NCBI GenBank assembly: GCA_964607865.1
Contig: CAZSLZ010000002.1
Span: 1-56,423 of the forward strand
Source: CAZSLZ01 sp964607865
GTDB taxonomy: Bacteria > Vulcanimicrobiota > JAJTBE01 > CAZSLZ01
Reading direction: 5' to 3'
DNA: 56,423 nt
In this document: positions 7,716 through 17,457 of the stretch, in pieces
Layout: each line of letters opens with the position of its first letter
Position numbering within the stretch: position 1 is the first letter of the stretch
Notes under the pieces: generated by a model
Seen by the model: only the letters and a program-made list of their open reading frames with translations
What the model was told of the DNA's origin: nothing
The model's database searches: none
Made by a program: the position numbers and the translations under genes

Positions 7716-8471
7716 TCACTCTTTTCGTGGAGTCCTCGCCAGGGTAAGCACCTTAATCTTATCGGCGCCAGCTTCTTTCAAAGCTTTGCTGCAATAATAA
7801 ACTGTGGCGCCGGTGGTAAAAATATCATCAATCAACAATATACTTTTATTGTTTATATCCATATTATCTTTCAGTTTAAAGGCGTCCTTGGCGTTTTCCC
7901 ATCTGTTTTTACCTTTTAATTTATGTTGTAGTTTAATTTCTCTTTTTCTTTCTAAAACCAGTTTATAATTCAAGCCTGCTTTCTCCTTCAAAATTTTTGC
8001 AAGGCCTGTCGCCAGGCAGATTTTTCTTTCCGGGCTGTTAAGGTTAGGGGGAACTGATGTTAACACATCTGCTTCAAACAGGTAGGAATTTCTCTTAAAA
8101 TATTTCCACAGAATTGTTTCAAAGTGAAGTAATAATTCTGTTTTTCCTTTAAATTTTATCTCGTGAATTATCTGTTTTATTTCCGTTTTATATAGTACTA
8201 TCGATCGGCTGATTTCATACCTCTGCGGTTTTTCCCGGCAATCGGGGCAAAGTTTGTCGCTGGTATTCAATGGGTCTCCGCAAATTCTGCAAAGAGGCGG
8301 TTTCAGATATTCAAATTTTGATTTACAGGCTGAACAAAGAGTTGTATTGATTTCTTCTCTGCAAATTGGGCAGGCCGAAGATGAAAAAAGGCCGACTATT
8401 TCATCGACCATTTTTTTCCAGTTTAAATCGGGTATAATAAAAATCAAAGTTTTTTGCCCCGGTGCTGCCAT
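7716..8471 (-). CDS. comF: ComF family phosphoribosyltransferase-like protein
   Basis: ComF-type proteins are linked to DNA uptake and processing in competence. The N-terminal zinc module has four CxxC pairs (CPIC, CSAC, CRIC, CPDC) within the first ~90 residues. The C-terminal type I PRTase domain has the PRPP loop ILLIDDIFTTGAT near residue 215. The longest frame (251 residues) starts inside the preceding sugar-transferase gene (28-base overlap). An internal ATG at 8411, about 13 residues before the first Cys, fits the usual family start better, but neither has a clear Shine-Dalgarno. A type IV pilin-like gene at 31944 is the only other possible uptake component in the window. Confidence 0.88.
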   Translation of the reverse strand: MAAPGQKTLIFIIPDLNWKKMVDEIVGLFSSSACPICREEINTTLCSACKSKFEYLKPPLCRICGDPLNTSDKLCPDCREKPQRYEISRSIVLYKTEIKQIIHEIKFKGKTELLLHFETILWKYFKRNSYLFEADVLTSVPPNLNSPERKICLATGLAKILKEKAGLNYKLVLERKREIKLQHKLKGKNRWENAKDAFKLKDNMDINNKSILLIDDIFTTGATVYYCSKALKEAGADKIKVLTLARTPRKE

Positions 8472-9172
8472 TTACCCCTGAAGGAGATATAGAATGACAG
8501 GACAAAGAGTTTTACATCCAGCCAGAGGTTGCAATTTTTAATATATAGCAAGTCGTATCTTAATTTATCTCTGGGAGATGTATTGTATTTGCCGTAAACC
8601 TGGGCAAGCCCGGTAAGCCCCGGCCTTATTTTATGACGCTCGTTGAAATTGGGTACGTCTTTTATAATCTCATTTTCCACAATTTCCGGCCTTTCGGGAC
8701 GGGGGCCCACAAAACTCATATCCCCTGTCAAAATATTAATCAGCTGGGGCATTTCATCCAGGGCGGTTTTTCTTAACAGCCAGCCCACACGGGTAATGCG
8801 GGGGTCCTTTTCCCTGGCCAATACCGCTCCTGTGGCCTGCTCAGCGTCCTGAACCATGGACCGGAATTTTAACTGTTGAAAATGCCTGTCGTCCTTTCCA
8901 ATTCTTTCCTGTGAATAGAATGGCGACCCCTTTGAATCGAGCTTGATTGCTATTATTATAAGCAGCCAGAGGGGCGAGGAAAGAATCAGACCAAACAGAG
9001 CCATAAGAAAGTCAATAGCCCGTTTCGTCTTCATATAGGCAGCCGAGGGCTGTCTGTCGCTGTCGATGTCAACTTTTATATTTCCCCGGAGGGGATTGGT
9101 TTCTTCATCTGTAAATGGCTTTAAATCCTGAAAAGGCATTGCGTTATTATTTTGCACCAACATTTCATCCAT
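8444..9172 (-). CDS. Bacterial sugar transferase (polyisoprenyl-phosphate hexose-1-phosphate transferase)
   Basis: This enzyme type moves a sugar-1-phosphate onto undecaprenyl phosphate at the inner membrane to begin O-antigen, capsule or glycan synthesis. The 242-residue form has one membrane segment (~residues 55-78, DFLMALFGLILSSPLWLLII). The conserved cytoplasmic core has FRSMVQDAE, ALDEMPQLINILTGDMSFVG, GPRPERPE and RPGLTGLAQV. It lacks the four-helix N-terminal half of WbaP/WcaJ proteins, so it is the short single-domain type. It is the first gene of a seven-gene minus-strand run. No glycosyltransferases lie nearby, so the product glycan cannot be named. Confidence 0.93.
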   Translation of the reverse strand: MDEMLVQNNNAMPFQDLKPFTDEETNPLRGNIKVDIDSDRQPSAAYMKTKRAIDFLMALFGLILSSPLWLLIIIAIKLDSKGSPFYSQERIGKDDRHFQQLKFRSMVQDAEQATGAVLAREKDPRITRVGWLLRKTALDEMPQLINILTGDMSFVGPRPERPEIVENEIIKDVPNFNERHKIRPGLTGLAQVYGKYNTSPRDKLRYDLLYIKNCNLWLDVKLFVLSFYISFRGKWQHRGKKL

Positions 9173-9534
9173 ATTAAATCATTCCTGGTTTATGAATTTA
9201 ACTGTTTGTTAACAGTTATTTGTATCAAACCCCGGAAAGTTGCTTAACTTTCAGCAAATCCTTATTCATTATTTTCAATTATTTTCCTTCATGAAATCAG
9301 GCCGGGTTTTAATAGTATTTTTATGAGCCTGTATTTGTTAAATACTTGTTAAACTTGCATTTAAGCAGGATTTACAGGGTTTGAGATTAAGTAGTAATTG
9401 TATTTTGAATTATGTCGAAATAATGTTTTCATTTATTTCAAAGCAGTAGCAAAAATAATTTTCATATCAAATAATATGAATAGTTACAGTAATAATAACA
9501 TACTAAAAATACAATTCTGTGAGGAGGATCACTT
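9173..9534. promoter_or_regulatory. Divergent intergenic region with GTTAA motifs
   Basis: This 362-base AT-rich stretch between divergent genes must hold promoters for both. It contains an inverted repeat AACTGTT (9200-9206), TGTT, AACAGTT (9211-9217), placed 28 bases before the sugar-transferase start. It also has a direct repeat TTGTTAAA at 9335-9342 and 9346-9353, one helical turn apart. ATACAATTCTGT at 9509-9520 recurs exactly upstream of gyrA (13165-13176). No reading frame of note is present. Confidence 0.45.
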
Positions 9535-10974
9535 ATGAGTAATATCAAGTTTGGAACCGACGGATGGAGATCCATAATGTGTGAGAATTTCACTTTTCCC
9601 AACGTGGAAATAGTGGTTCAGGGTATTTGCAATTATCTGAAAGATAACAATAAAGACGGCCAGGGGTTGGTTATTGGTTATGACACCCGTTTTTTTTCTG
9701 ACCGTTTTGCCCGGAGGGCTGCCCAGGTATGCGCAGGGAACGGAATCAATGTGTTTTTAACCGAAAATGACTGCCCCACACCGGTAACCGCCTATTCAAT
9801 TTTACACCAGGGATCCGCCGGCGCTCTGATGTTTACCGCCAGCCATAACCCCCCAGAATATAATGGCATAAAATTCATACCCGAGAATGCCGCTCCCGCC
9901 CTGCCCGAGGTTACCAACCAGATTGAAACCTGGGTAAGGAAGGTGGAAGAATCAAAAGAGATTAAAAAGGTGGGGTTCGAAGATGGACGAAGCCAGGGGC
10001 TGATCAAATTTATGGATCCCACCAAAGCTTATATGGATGCCCTTAAAAAGGTTATCGATTTGAGCACCATAGCCAGGGGCAACTTGAAAGTTATTTATGA
10101 TCCCCTTTATGCCACTGGACGCAGTTATGTCCCCCTGATTTTGTCAGACATAACCGACTTCACGATGATTCATCCCGATCCCGACCCCTATTTTGGCGGT
10201 TCCATGCCCGAGCCCAAAGGAGAAATTCTGGGAGAATTAATTCATGAAGTGACCACCAGAGGGGCAGACTTGGGATTGGCCAACGACGGCGATGCCGACC
10301 GTTTTGGTGTGGTTGATTCCAACGGGGTATTCATAAGCCCCAACCAGGTAATCTCCCTGATTTATCTTCACCTCCTGAAGAACCGGGGTTTGGTGGGTTC
10401 CATAGCCAGGACCGTCGCCACCACCCACCTGGTGGATCGAATCGCAGAAAAATATGACAGCAAGGTTATTGAAACCCCGGTAGGTTTTAAATATATTGGC
10501 AACGCCCTTTTAAGGGATGATGTGATTATAGGAGGCGAGGAAAGCGGAGGGCTGTCCATTGAAGGGCACATACCGGAAAAAGACGGAATTCTGGCACTTG
10601 CTCTCATTACCGAGATCCGATCTGTAGAAAAAAAATCCCTTACCGAACTTTTACAGGAAATGTATGACGAGTTCGGCGCTTATTACAGCACAAGGATAGA
10701 TATTCACAGTACCGAAGAGCACAAGCTGAGCTTTTTTGATAAACTGAACAGGGGTATTCCTGACAATATAGCTGGTATGAATATTATCCGTCACAACGAT
10801 ATCGACGGCCATAAATTCTATCTGGAAGATGGGTCCTGGGTTCTTTACCGGCCTTCGGGTACCGAGCCCCTGGTTCGTATTTATATGGAGGCCCATTCCA
10901 GGGACAGATTGGACAAGCTGGCAAAAGATGCCGAGGCAATTTTCATGAATGAAAAAATTCCTACCGGCGCATAG
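9535..10974 (+). CDS. Phosphoglucomutase/phosphomannomutase family protein
   Basis: An alpha-D-phosphohexomutase that interconverts hexose 1- and 6-phosphates through a phosphoserine. All four active-site loops are visible. The phosphoserine loop is TASHNPPEYNG (Ser103), the metal loop DGDADRFGVVD (~residues 249-259), the sugar-specificity loop GGEESGGLS and the phosphate-binding loop RPSGTEPLVRIY. The 479-residue length is normal. A strong GAGGAGG precedes the ATG. The GEESGG loop fits glucose/mannose phosphates, but which is preferred cannot be told. A supply of sugar nucleotides for the divergent sugar transferase is a plausible but unproved link. Confidence 0.95.
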   Translation: MSNIKFGTDGWRSIMCENFTFPNVEIVVQGICNYLKDNNKDGQGLVIGYDTRFFSDRFARRAAQVCAGNGINVFLTENDCPTPVTAYSILHQGSAGALMFTASHNPPEYNGIKFIPENAAPALPEVTNQIETWVRKVEESKEIKKVGFEDGRSQGLIKFMDPTKAYMDALKKVIDLSTIARGNLKVIYDPLYATGRSYVPLILSDITDFTMIHPDPDPYFGGSMPEPKGEILGELIHEVTTRGADLGLANDGDADRFGVVDSNGVFISPNQVISLIYLHLLKNRGLVGSIARTVATTHLVDRIAEKYDSKVIETPVGFKYIGNALLRDDVIIGGEESGGLSIEGHIPEKDGILALALITEIRSVEKKSLTELLQEMYDEFGAYYSTRIDIHSTEEHKLSFFDKLNRGIPDNIAGMNIIRHNDIDGHKFYLEDGSWVLYRPSGTEPLVRIYMEAHSRDRLDKLAKDAEAIFMNEKIPTGA

Positions 10975-11100
10975 AATTTGCCGAATATTCGTACCGGATT
11001 TTAACACTGGAACCCGGGAATGTTTTTTAGCGTATTATTGGTATAAAAAACAAAAAATGAGACAAATTTAAATAAAGCAACGAGAAGAGGAAGAGACCCT

Positions 11101-13074
11101 ATGGATAATACAAAAATAGACGAACAGGCAGAAAACCTGCAGGAAATGGAAAGGTTCAAGTCTGACAGTTATACTGCCGAGGATATTCAGATTCTGGAAG
11201 GCCTGGAAGCAGTCCGCAAGAGGCCTGCAATGTATATCGGTTCCACCGGCCACCACGGGTTGCACCATCTGGTATTCGAAGTGGTGGACAACAGCATAGA
11301 CGAAGTTCTGGCCGGTTACTGCGATACCATTCAGGTAACCATTAACGAGGATGAATCTATAACCTGTATGGATAACGGCAGGGGCATTCCCATAGAGCCG
11401 GTTCCCGGTACTGAAGTGCCTGCTGTGGAAACGGTCATGACCGTGCTTCACGCCGGCGGTAAATTTGGCGGAAAGGGCTACAAGGTTTCCGGCGGCCTTC
11501 ACGGTGTGGGTGTGTCGGTGGTTAATGCCCTGTCCAGTTGGGTTACTGTTGAGGTTCACCTGGATGGAAAAATTAATGAAATAAAATTTGTCAAGGGCCA
11601 GGTAACCCAGAAACTGAAGGTAACAGGCGCTACAGACCAGACCGGTACCAGGGTAGTATTCAAACCCGACCCTGAAATTTTCAAGGAAACTACGGAGTTT
11701 CATTATGATTATCTGGCAAAACGCCTCAGGGAATTGGCATTCCTTAACAAGGGCCTTACCATTATTCTTGAGGATAAACGGAAATATGACAATAAAAAGG
11801 AAGATAAAAAGACTGAATTCAAATATGAAGGTGGTATAGTTTCTTTTATTGAGCTGCTTAACCATAATAAAGATATTATTAACGACAAACCCATCTATTT
11901 CAGCAAAGCTGCCGATACCTTCGAGGTGGAGGCTGCCCTGCAATTTACCTCGGGTTATGACGAGAAGGTATTTTCCTTTGCAAATAATATCAACACCCGG
12001 GAAGGCGGTTATCACCTGGTAGGCTTCAGATCTGCCATGACCAAGGCAGTCAATAAATATGCCAGGACAAAAAAACTGCTGAAAGATTCCGATTCCAACC
12101 TCTCCGGAGATGATATTCGCGAGGGGTTGACCGCAGTTCTCAGCGTCAAGCTTCAGGAGCCCCAGTTTGAGGGCCAGACTAAGACCAAGTTGGGTAATGT
12201 GGAAGTCAGAAGTTTTGTGGAGCAGGCCACCGATGAAATGCTGGGAATTTACCTGGAAGAGCACCCCCAGCAGGCCGCTTCAATTATTAATAAATCTTTA
12301 AGCGCTGCCCGGGCGCGGGAAGCTGCCCGTAAGGCAAGGGAAATGGTGCGCCGGAAAGGAGCCCTTGAAGTGGGTTCTTTACCCGGCAAGTTGGCAGATT
12401 GCTCCAGCAAGGATCCCAAAAACAGTGAAATATACATTGTAGAGGGAGAATCCGCAGGAGGCTCAGCGAAACAGGGCAGAGATCGTTATTTTCAGGCTAT
12501 ATTGCCCCTGAGGGGTAAAATCCTTAATGTGGAAAAGGCCCGCCTGGATAAGATTCTATCCAATAATGAGATACGAACTCTTATAACAGCCCTGGGCACA
12601 GGAATATCCGATGAATTTGATCTCGAAAAGCTCAGGTACGATAAAATTATAATAATGACCGACGCCGATGTTGATGGCGCCCACATTCGTACACTGCTGT
12701 TGACTTTCTTTTACCGCTTTATGTCTGAGCTGGTGGAGGAAGGCCACGTTTACATTGCCAACCCGCCTCTTTATCAGCTTAAAAAAGGCAAGAAAATTGA
12801 ATACGCCTACAACGACAAGCAGAGAGATAATTTATTGGAAGAAATGGGCGGAAACGGAGTTACTATCCAGCGTTATAAAGGCCTTGGCGAAATGGACGCC
12901 GAGCAGTTATGGGAAACCACCATGGACCCCTCCAGCCGGGTTATGCGAAAAGTCGAACTGGAAGACGTTGTGGTGGCTGATGAAGTCTTTACCGGTTTGA
13001 TGGGAGACAAAGTGGAACCCCGCCGGGATTTCATCATAGAATATGCCCGGGACGTCAAGAATCTGGATGTTTAA
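11101..13074 (+). CDS. gyrB: DNA gyrase subunit B
   Basis: The ATPase subunit of gyrase, which with GyrA introduces negative supercoils. The 657-residue protein has the GHKL ATPase (catalytic Glu60 and Asn64 in EVVDNSIDE, GGKFGGKGYKVSGGLHGVG), the transducer, and the TOPRIM domain (EGESAGGS, DADVDGAHIRT). The C-terminal tail contains YKGLGEMDAEQLW. It is the compact form without the ~165-residue insert of enterobacterial GyrB. The adjacent gyrA and the TOPRIM sequence favour GyrB over ParE. A long open frame on the opposite strand is a shadow. Confidence 0.98.
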   Translation: MDNTKIDEQAENLQEMERFKSDSYTAEDIQILEGLEAVRKRPAMYIGSTGHHGLHHLVFEVVDNSIDEVLAGYCDTIQVTINEDESITCMDNGRGIPIEPVPGTEVPAVETVMTVLHAGGKFGGKGYKVSGGLHGVGVSVVNALSSWVTVEVHLDGKINEIKFVKGQVTQKLKVTGATDQTGTRVVFKPDPEIFKETTEFHYDYLAKRLRELAFLNKGLTIILEDKRKYDNKKEDKKTEFKYEGGIVSFIELLNHNKDIINDKPIYFSKAADTFEVEAALQFTSGYDEKVFSFANNINTREGGYHLVGFRSAMTKAVNKYARTKKLLKDSDSNLSGDDIREGLTAVLSVKLQEPQFEGQTKTKLGNVEVRSFVEQATDEMLGIYLEEHPQQAASIINKSLSAARAREAARKAREMVRRKGALEVGSLPGKLADCSSKDPKNSEIYIVEGESAGGSAKQGRDRYFQAILPLRGKILNVEKARLDKILSNNEIRTLITALGTGISDEFDLEKLRYDKIIIMTDADVDGAHIRTLLLTFFYRFMSELVEEGHVYIANPPLYQLKKGKKIEYAYNDKQRDNLLEEMGGNGVTIQRYKGLGEMDAEQLWETTMDPSSRVMRKVELEDVVVADEVFTGLMGDKVEPRRDFIIEYARDVKNLDV

Positions 13075-13116
13075 AACCGGAATTTTCTGTTTCGAAAACT
13101 CTTTTCCTGTTATTGT

Positions 13117-13138
13117 CCAGATCAGCCTGGTTTTTTTT
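13117..13138 (+). terminator. Weak terminator-like hairpin after gyrB
   Basis: CCAG (13117-13120) and CTGG (13127-13130) pair around a six-base loop and are followed by eight T. The stem has only four pairs, so termination is uncertain and gyrA may be partly co-transcribed. Confidence 0.35.
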
Positions 13139-13199
13139 CTGAAAATTTAATCAATATTTTTTATATACAATTCTGTAAATATACAATCGGAGATGCAAT

Positions 13200-15644
13200 A
13201 TGGAAGTTAAGGAAACAATTTTATCATCACCAATAGAAGAGGAAATGAAGGAATCTTACCTGGATTACGCAATGAGCGTTATCGTATCCAGGGCAATTCC
13301 CGATGTGGCCGATGGCTTGAAACCCGTCCACCGTCGGATATTATATTCAATGTATCGCCAGGGTTTGACTCCGGGCAAGGCGTTTAAGAAATCTGCCTCT
13401 ACCGTGGGTGACGTTATGGCAAAATACCATCCCCATGGCGACAGCTCCATCTACGATGCCATGGTTCGTATGGCCCAGGATTTCAACATGAGGTATATGC
13501 TGGTGGAAGGCCACGGCAACTTCGGTTCTGTGGACGGAGATCCGGCGGCAGCCATGCGTTATACAGAAGCCAGAATGACCCACATGGCTGTGGAATTATT
13601 AGACGACATCGATAAGGAAACAATTGATTTCCAGCCCAATTTTGATAATTCCATGGATGAACCAGTAGTCTTGCCCACCAAATTCCCCAACTTGCTGGTA
13701 AACGGTTCAGCAGGTATCGCAGTGGGTATGGCAACAAATATTCCACCCCATAACCTGGGAGAAATAATTGATGCCCTGGTTTTTATTATCGATAACCCCG
13801 AAGAGCCTGAAGAGAAGTTATTAAGAATTGTCAAGGCTCCCGATTTTCCCACCGGCGCATATATTATGGGCCGAAGAGGCGCCAAGCAGGCGTTCAGAAC
13901 CGGAAAAGGTTCGGTAACCATGAGGGCTGTAACCGAGGTAGTGCCCCAAAAGAACCGTAACGATATAATCGTTACCGAAATTCCCTATCAGGTTAACAAG
14001 GCCCGGTTAATACAACAGATTGCCAAACTGGTAAAGGATAAAAAATTAACCGGAATCCGGGATATCCGGGATGAATCAGACCGCCGTGGAATGAGAATTG
14101 TAATTGAACTCACCAGCAATACCATACCCAATGTGATTTTGAATAACCTTTTCAAGCACACCCAGTTGCAGACCAACTTTAACATTAATATGCTGGCGCT
14201 GGTGGACGGTGTTCCCCGCACCCTGACCCTGAAACAGGCTCTGGATTATTATCTGTTGCATCGTCATTCTGTAATTCGCCGCCGGTCCGAGTTTGAATTG
14301 AGAAAAGCCAAGGCACGGGCACATATATTGGAAGGTTTGCAGATTGCCCTGGATAATATAGATGAAGTAATAAAAACTATCCGGGCATCCCAGGATGGCA
14401 ATGAAGCCAAGAAAAAATTAATAGAAAAATTTCAGTTATCCGACAAACAGGCCCAGGCAATTCTGGATATGCGGTTGCAGAGGCTGACCGGGCTGGAACG
14501 TGATAAGATTGAAGCTGAGTATGCTGAACTTATCAAACAGATAGCTTATCTGGAAGATTTACTGGCCAGCGATCGGAAAATTTACCAGGTAATCAAGGAA
14601 GAATTGCTTTATATCAGGGAAAGATATGCTGATCCCCGCCGCAGCAGGATTATGGGAAGCGTGGACAGTTTTGAAGATGAGGATTTAATTCCCGTAACCG
14701 ATGTGTTTGTAACCATAAGCCATCAGGGTTATGTAAAGCGGTTCCCCCTTTCCACCTATCGGAGCCAGAGAAGAGGGGGCAAGGGCATCGGTTCTTCCAA
14801 ACTGAAAGAGGAAGATTTCATAGAGCATACCTTTGTAACCACCTCCCATCATTATCTGCTGTTTTTCACCAACCATGCCCGGGTGTTTAAATTGAAGGTA
14901 TATGAAATACCTGAAATGGGACGCCAGGCACGGGGTTCATTTATTATGAACCTTATACGTGTGAACCGGGATGAAAAGATCACCGCCATTATTCCTGTAA
15001 GTGATTTTGAAAGTGAAGACAGTTTTCTCACTATGTGCACCCGGGAGGGCTATGTGAAAAAGACAGCTCTCAATGAATATTCCAATATTCTAAGTTCTGG
15101 AATACTGGCGCTTTCTCTTGATGTTAATGACGAACTCATCTCGGTTCATCAGACCAGCGGTGACCACGAACTGTTTATTGCTACCAGAAAAGGAAAGGCA
15201 ATCCGTTTTCACGAGGATCAGATCCGCCCCATGGGACGGGTAACCAGAGGAGTCCGGGGAATAAAACTTCGCAATGATGACGCAGTGATTTCCATGGATT
15301 ATATCGAAAAAGGAACCCAGGTTCTGATGCTTACCGAAAAAGGTATCGGTAAACGATCTCCCGTGGACGAATTTCCGCTGCAGAACCGGTATGGTTATGG
15401 AGTAATAGCTGCCAGAATCAACAAAAGGACTGGCGACGTGGTCCGGGCTCGGGTGATACATCCCCAGGATGAGATCATTCTGACCACCAATATGGGTTAT
15501 GTCATACGAATGCAGGCCGATGAAGTTTCCACCATGTCCCGGGCAACCCAGGGCGTGATAATAATCAGGCTGGACGAAGAAGACTCGGTAACCGGCTTTT
15601 CAATAATTCCTTACGATGAAGAAGAGGAAGAAGAAACTGAATAA
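13200..15644 (+). CDS. gyrA: DNA gyrase subunit A
   Basis: The DNA-breaking subunit of gyrase. The 814-residue protein has the 5Y-CAP core with catalytic Tyr121 (AMRYTEARM), the coiled-coil tower and gate (DMRLQRLTGLERDKI), and a C-terminal beta-pinwheel. The GyrA box is SQRRGGKGI near residue 520, the mark of true gyrase rather than topoisomerase IV. The tail ends in a run of Glu/Asp. In the quinolone-resistance region (HPHGDSSIYDA) Ser82 and Asp86 occupy the positions whose change gives resistance in other species, so the allele looks unmutated. It lies 125 bases after gyrB and ends at a strong terminator. Confidence 0.98.
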   Translation: MEVKETILSSPIEEEMKESYLDYAMSVIVSRAIPDVADGLKPVHRRILYSMYRQGLTPGKAFKKSASTVGDVMAKYHPHGDSSIYDAMVRMAQDFNMRYMLVEGHGNFGSVDGDPAAAMRYTEARMTHMAVELLDDIDKETIDFQPNFDNSMDEPVVLPTKFPNLLVNGSAGIAVGMATNIPPHNLGEIIDALVFIIDNPEEPEEKLLRIVKAPDFPTGAYIMGRRGAKQAFRTGKGSVTMRAVTEVVPQKNRNDIIVTEIPYQVNKARLIQQIAKLVKDKKLTGIRDIRDESDRRGMRIVIELTSNTIPNVILNNLFKHTQLQTNFNINMLALVDGVPRTLTLKQALDYYLLHRHSVIRRRSEFELRKAKARAHILEGLQIALDNIDEVIKTIRASQDGNEAKKKLIEKFQLSDKQAQAILDMRLQRLTGLERDKIEAEYAELIKQIAYLEDLLASDRKIYQVIKEELLYIRERYADPRRSRIMGSVDSFEDEDLIPVTDVFVTISHQGYVKRFPLSTYRSQRRGGKGIGSSKLKEEDFIEHTFVTTSHHYLLFFTNHARVFKLKVYEIPEMGRQARGSFIMNLIRVNRDEKITAIIPVSDFESEDSFLTMCTREGYVKKTALNEYSNILSSGILALSLDVNDELISVHQTSGDHELFIATRKGKAIRFHEDQIRPMGRVTRGVRGIKLRNDDAVISMDYIEKGTQVLMLTEKGIGKRSPVDEFPLQNRYGYGVIAARINKRTGDVVRARVIHPQDEIILTTNMGYVIRMQADEVSTMSRATQGVIIIRLDEEDSVTGFSIIPYDEEEEEETE

Positions 15645-15658
15645 ATAATTAAAAAAAA

Positions 15659-15680
15659 GCCTCCCCGGAGGCTTTTTTTT
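15659..15680 (+). terminator. Intrinsic terminator of gyrA
   Basis: GCCTC (15659-15663), loop CCCG, GAGGC (15668-15672) followed by eight T, and preceded by a matching A run. It starts 15 bases after the gyrA stop. Confidence 0.9.
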
Positions 15681-15793
15681 ATTGCATATAAGTGAAGGTT
15701 TTCAGAAAAAATCAAGGAATTATTTTATGTAGCAATAAATGAAAAGTAATGGTTTGAAAAAGGCAAGTGGGTATGGAACCAACTGCTGCAAAC

Positions 15794-15830
15794 CGTCATC
15801 ACGAGCAACCGCAGGATGCGTGGTGATCTC
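15794..15830 (+). repeat. Dispersed hairpin repeat, copy D
   Basis: The outer arms CGTCATCACG and CGTGGTGATCTC are identical to copy B at 1357. The inner stem is GCAACC (15805-15810), loop GCA, GGATGC (15814-15819), with a single mismatch. The following ~35 bases (TGCACCACCCATG and the GGAAAC block) also align with copy B. Confidence 0.8.
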
Positions 15831-15982
15831 TGCACCACCCATGTAAGTGGGTTGGGAAACTCACCTAAAATGGAAAAACCTGCCATCTGTATTAAACTAA
15901 AAATAATACAATAAATAATATTTGTGCTCACGAACCAGAGACACAAGGATTATTTGAAAAATTTAAATATCGGGAGATTATC

Positions 15983-17455
15983 ATGGATTACGAAACTGTC
16001 ATAGGCCTGGAAGTTCACGTGGAACTTCACACAAAATCCAAACTTTTCTGCAATTGCGAAAACCGGTTCGGCGCGCCTCCCAACAGCCTGGTTTGCCCGG
16101 TGTGCCTGGGGTTGCCAGGAACATTGCCTGTTATAAACGAGGAGGCCCTGAATAAACACATAAAAACGGCGTTGGCATTGGGCTGTGAAATTGCCACCTA
16201 TTCTAAATTGGACCGGAAAAATTATTTTTATCCTGATATGCCCAAAAATTATCAGATTTCCCAGTATGACCTGCCCCTGGCCATAAAGGGCGAACTGGAA
16301 ATTTCAGATGAGCAGGGCAACCCCAGGAAAATTGGAATTACCCGTATCCATATAGAGGAAGATACGGGAAAATCAAGGCATATGGGTGATTCCAAATCCA
16401 TAGCTTCTGCTGATTACACCCTTCTCGATTATAACCGTGCGGGAGTTCCTCTGTTGGAGATTGTATCTGAACCCGATATGAGTTCTCCCGAAGAAGCCTA
16501 TAATTATCTTGTAAACCTCAAGAAAATCCTCACCTGGCTTGAAGTAAGCGATTGTAAAATGGAAGAGGGCAGTTTGAGATGTGATGCAAACATTTCATTA
16601 AGGCCGATGGGTTCAAAAAAGTTGGGTTGCAAGGTGGAAATTAAAAATATGAACTCCTTCAGGGGGGTAAGAAATGCCCTGGAATTCGAAGTGAAACGCC
16701 AGAAAGAATTATTGGAAGATGGAAAGAAAATTGTTCAGGAAACCAGAGGCTGGGAGGACGATAAAGGGCTCACCATATCCATGCGATCCAAGGAAGAAGC
16801 CCATGATTATCGATATTTTCCCGAACCTGATCTCCCCCCAATCAAAGTAGGTCAGGACTGGCTTCAGGATATTCAATCGAAACTGCCGGAAATGCCGAAA
16901 GACATGGCACAAAGGCTTGTCCGCCAGTATGATATTCCCGAATATGATTCGGAAGTTCTTACCAGCAGCAGGCAATTGGCAAAGTTTTTCGAAAAATCCG
17001 CAAAAATCGCTCAAAACCCCAAACAGGTTTCCAACTGGCTTATGGGAGATATATCCGCTTATCTCAACAGTAAAGATATGAAAATCACCCGGACAGAATT
17101 AAAACCGGAAGCCCTGGGAAAAATGGTGAAGCTGATTGATGAAGAAGTAATAAGCGGTAAAATAGCAAAAAAGCTCATAAAAGTATTGCTGGAAAAAGGC
17201 GGAGACCCCGAAAAAATTGTAGAAGAAAATTGTTGGAAACAGATTACTTCAAAACGGGAACTCCGGCCACTGATTGATAAAGTGATTGAAGAAAACAACC
17301 AGGCTGTACAGGATTATCTTGAAGGCAGGGAATCAATAAAGCAGTTTCTTGTGGGCCAGGTAATGAAAGCCAGCCGGGGTAAGGCCAGCCCGAAATTTGC
17401 CAATACTTTTTTAGATGAAGCCCTGGCAGAGAAAAATCAAGGGCAGGGAGGGTAA
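15983..17455 (+). CDS. gatB: Aspartyl/glutamyl-tRNA(Asn/Gln) amidotransferase subunit B
   Basis: The kinase/tRNA-binding subunit of GatCAB, which converts Glu-tRNA(Gln) or Asp-tRNA(Asn) to the amide form. The 490-residue protein opens with VIGLEVHVELHTKSKLFC, carries the zinc site CNC ... CPVC (~residues 29-53), the core KNYFYPDMPKNYQISQYD and HIEEDTGKS. The YqeY-like C-terminal tail has FLVGQVMKASRGKASPK. All are full length. gatC and gatA are not adjacent, so they must be elsewhere. An SD GGGAGA lies just before the ATG. The gene runs into the permease with a two-base gap. Confidence 0.97.
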   Translation: MDYETVIGLEVHVELHTKSKLFCNCENRFGAPPNSLVCPVCLGLPGTLPVINEEALNKHIKTALALGCEIATYSKLDRKNYFYPDMPKNYQISQYDLPLAIKGELEISDEQGNPRKIGITRIHIEEDTGKSRHMGDSKSIASADYTLLDYNRAGVPLLEIVSEPDMSSPEEAYNYLVNLKKILTWLEVSDCKMEEGSLRCDANISLRPMGSKKLGCKVEIKNMNSFRGVRNALEFEVKRQKELLEDGKKIVQETRGWEDDKGLTISMRSKEEAHDYRYFPEPDLPPIKVGQDWLQDIQSKLPEMPKDMAQRLVRQYDIPEYDSEVLTSSRQLAKFFEKSAKIAQNPKQVSNWLMGDISAYLNSKDMKITRTELKPEALGKMVKLIDEEVISGKIAKKLIKVLLEKGGDPEKIVEENCWKQITSKRELRPLIDKVIEENNQAVQDYLEGRESIKQFLVGQVMKASRGKASPKFANTFLDEALAEKNQGQGG

Positions 17456-17457
17456 AA

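Larger units (their letters stand above)
15645..15982. other. Intergenic region with terminator and one hairpin repeat
   Basis: This 338-base gap between gyrA and gatB holds the gyrA terminator, then hairpin repeat copy D. The repeat is flanked on both sides by related GTGGGTATGGAA / GTGGGTTGGGAA blocks (15766 and 15847). I see no gene. A 73-codon frame across the repeat on the minus strand looks spurious. Confidence 0.6.

Noticed and set aside
11068..12264. 398-codon open frame on the strand opposite gyrB
   Set aside because: It lies wholly against gyrB, has composition dictated by the antisense of a conserved gene and shows no recognisable motif. It is a shadow.
13200..13700. Quinolone-resistance change in gyrA
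   Set aside because: Ser82 and Asp86 are present at the usual positions, so no resistance allele is seen.
15725..15946. 73-codon minus-strand frame between gyrA and gatB
   Set aside because: It spans hairpin repeat copy D and has no ribosome-binding site or family resemblance.
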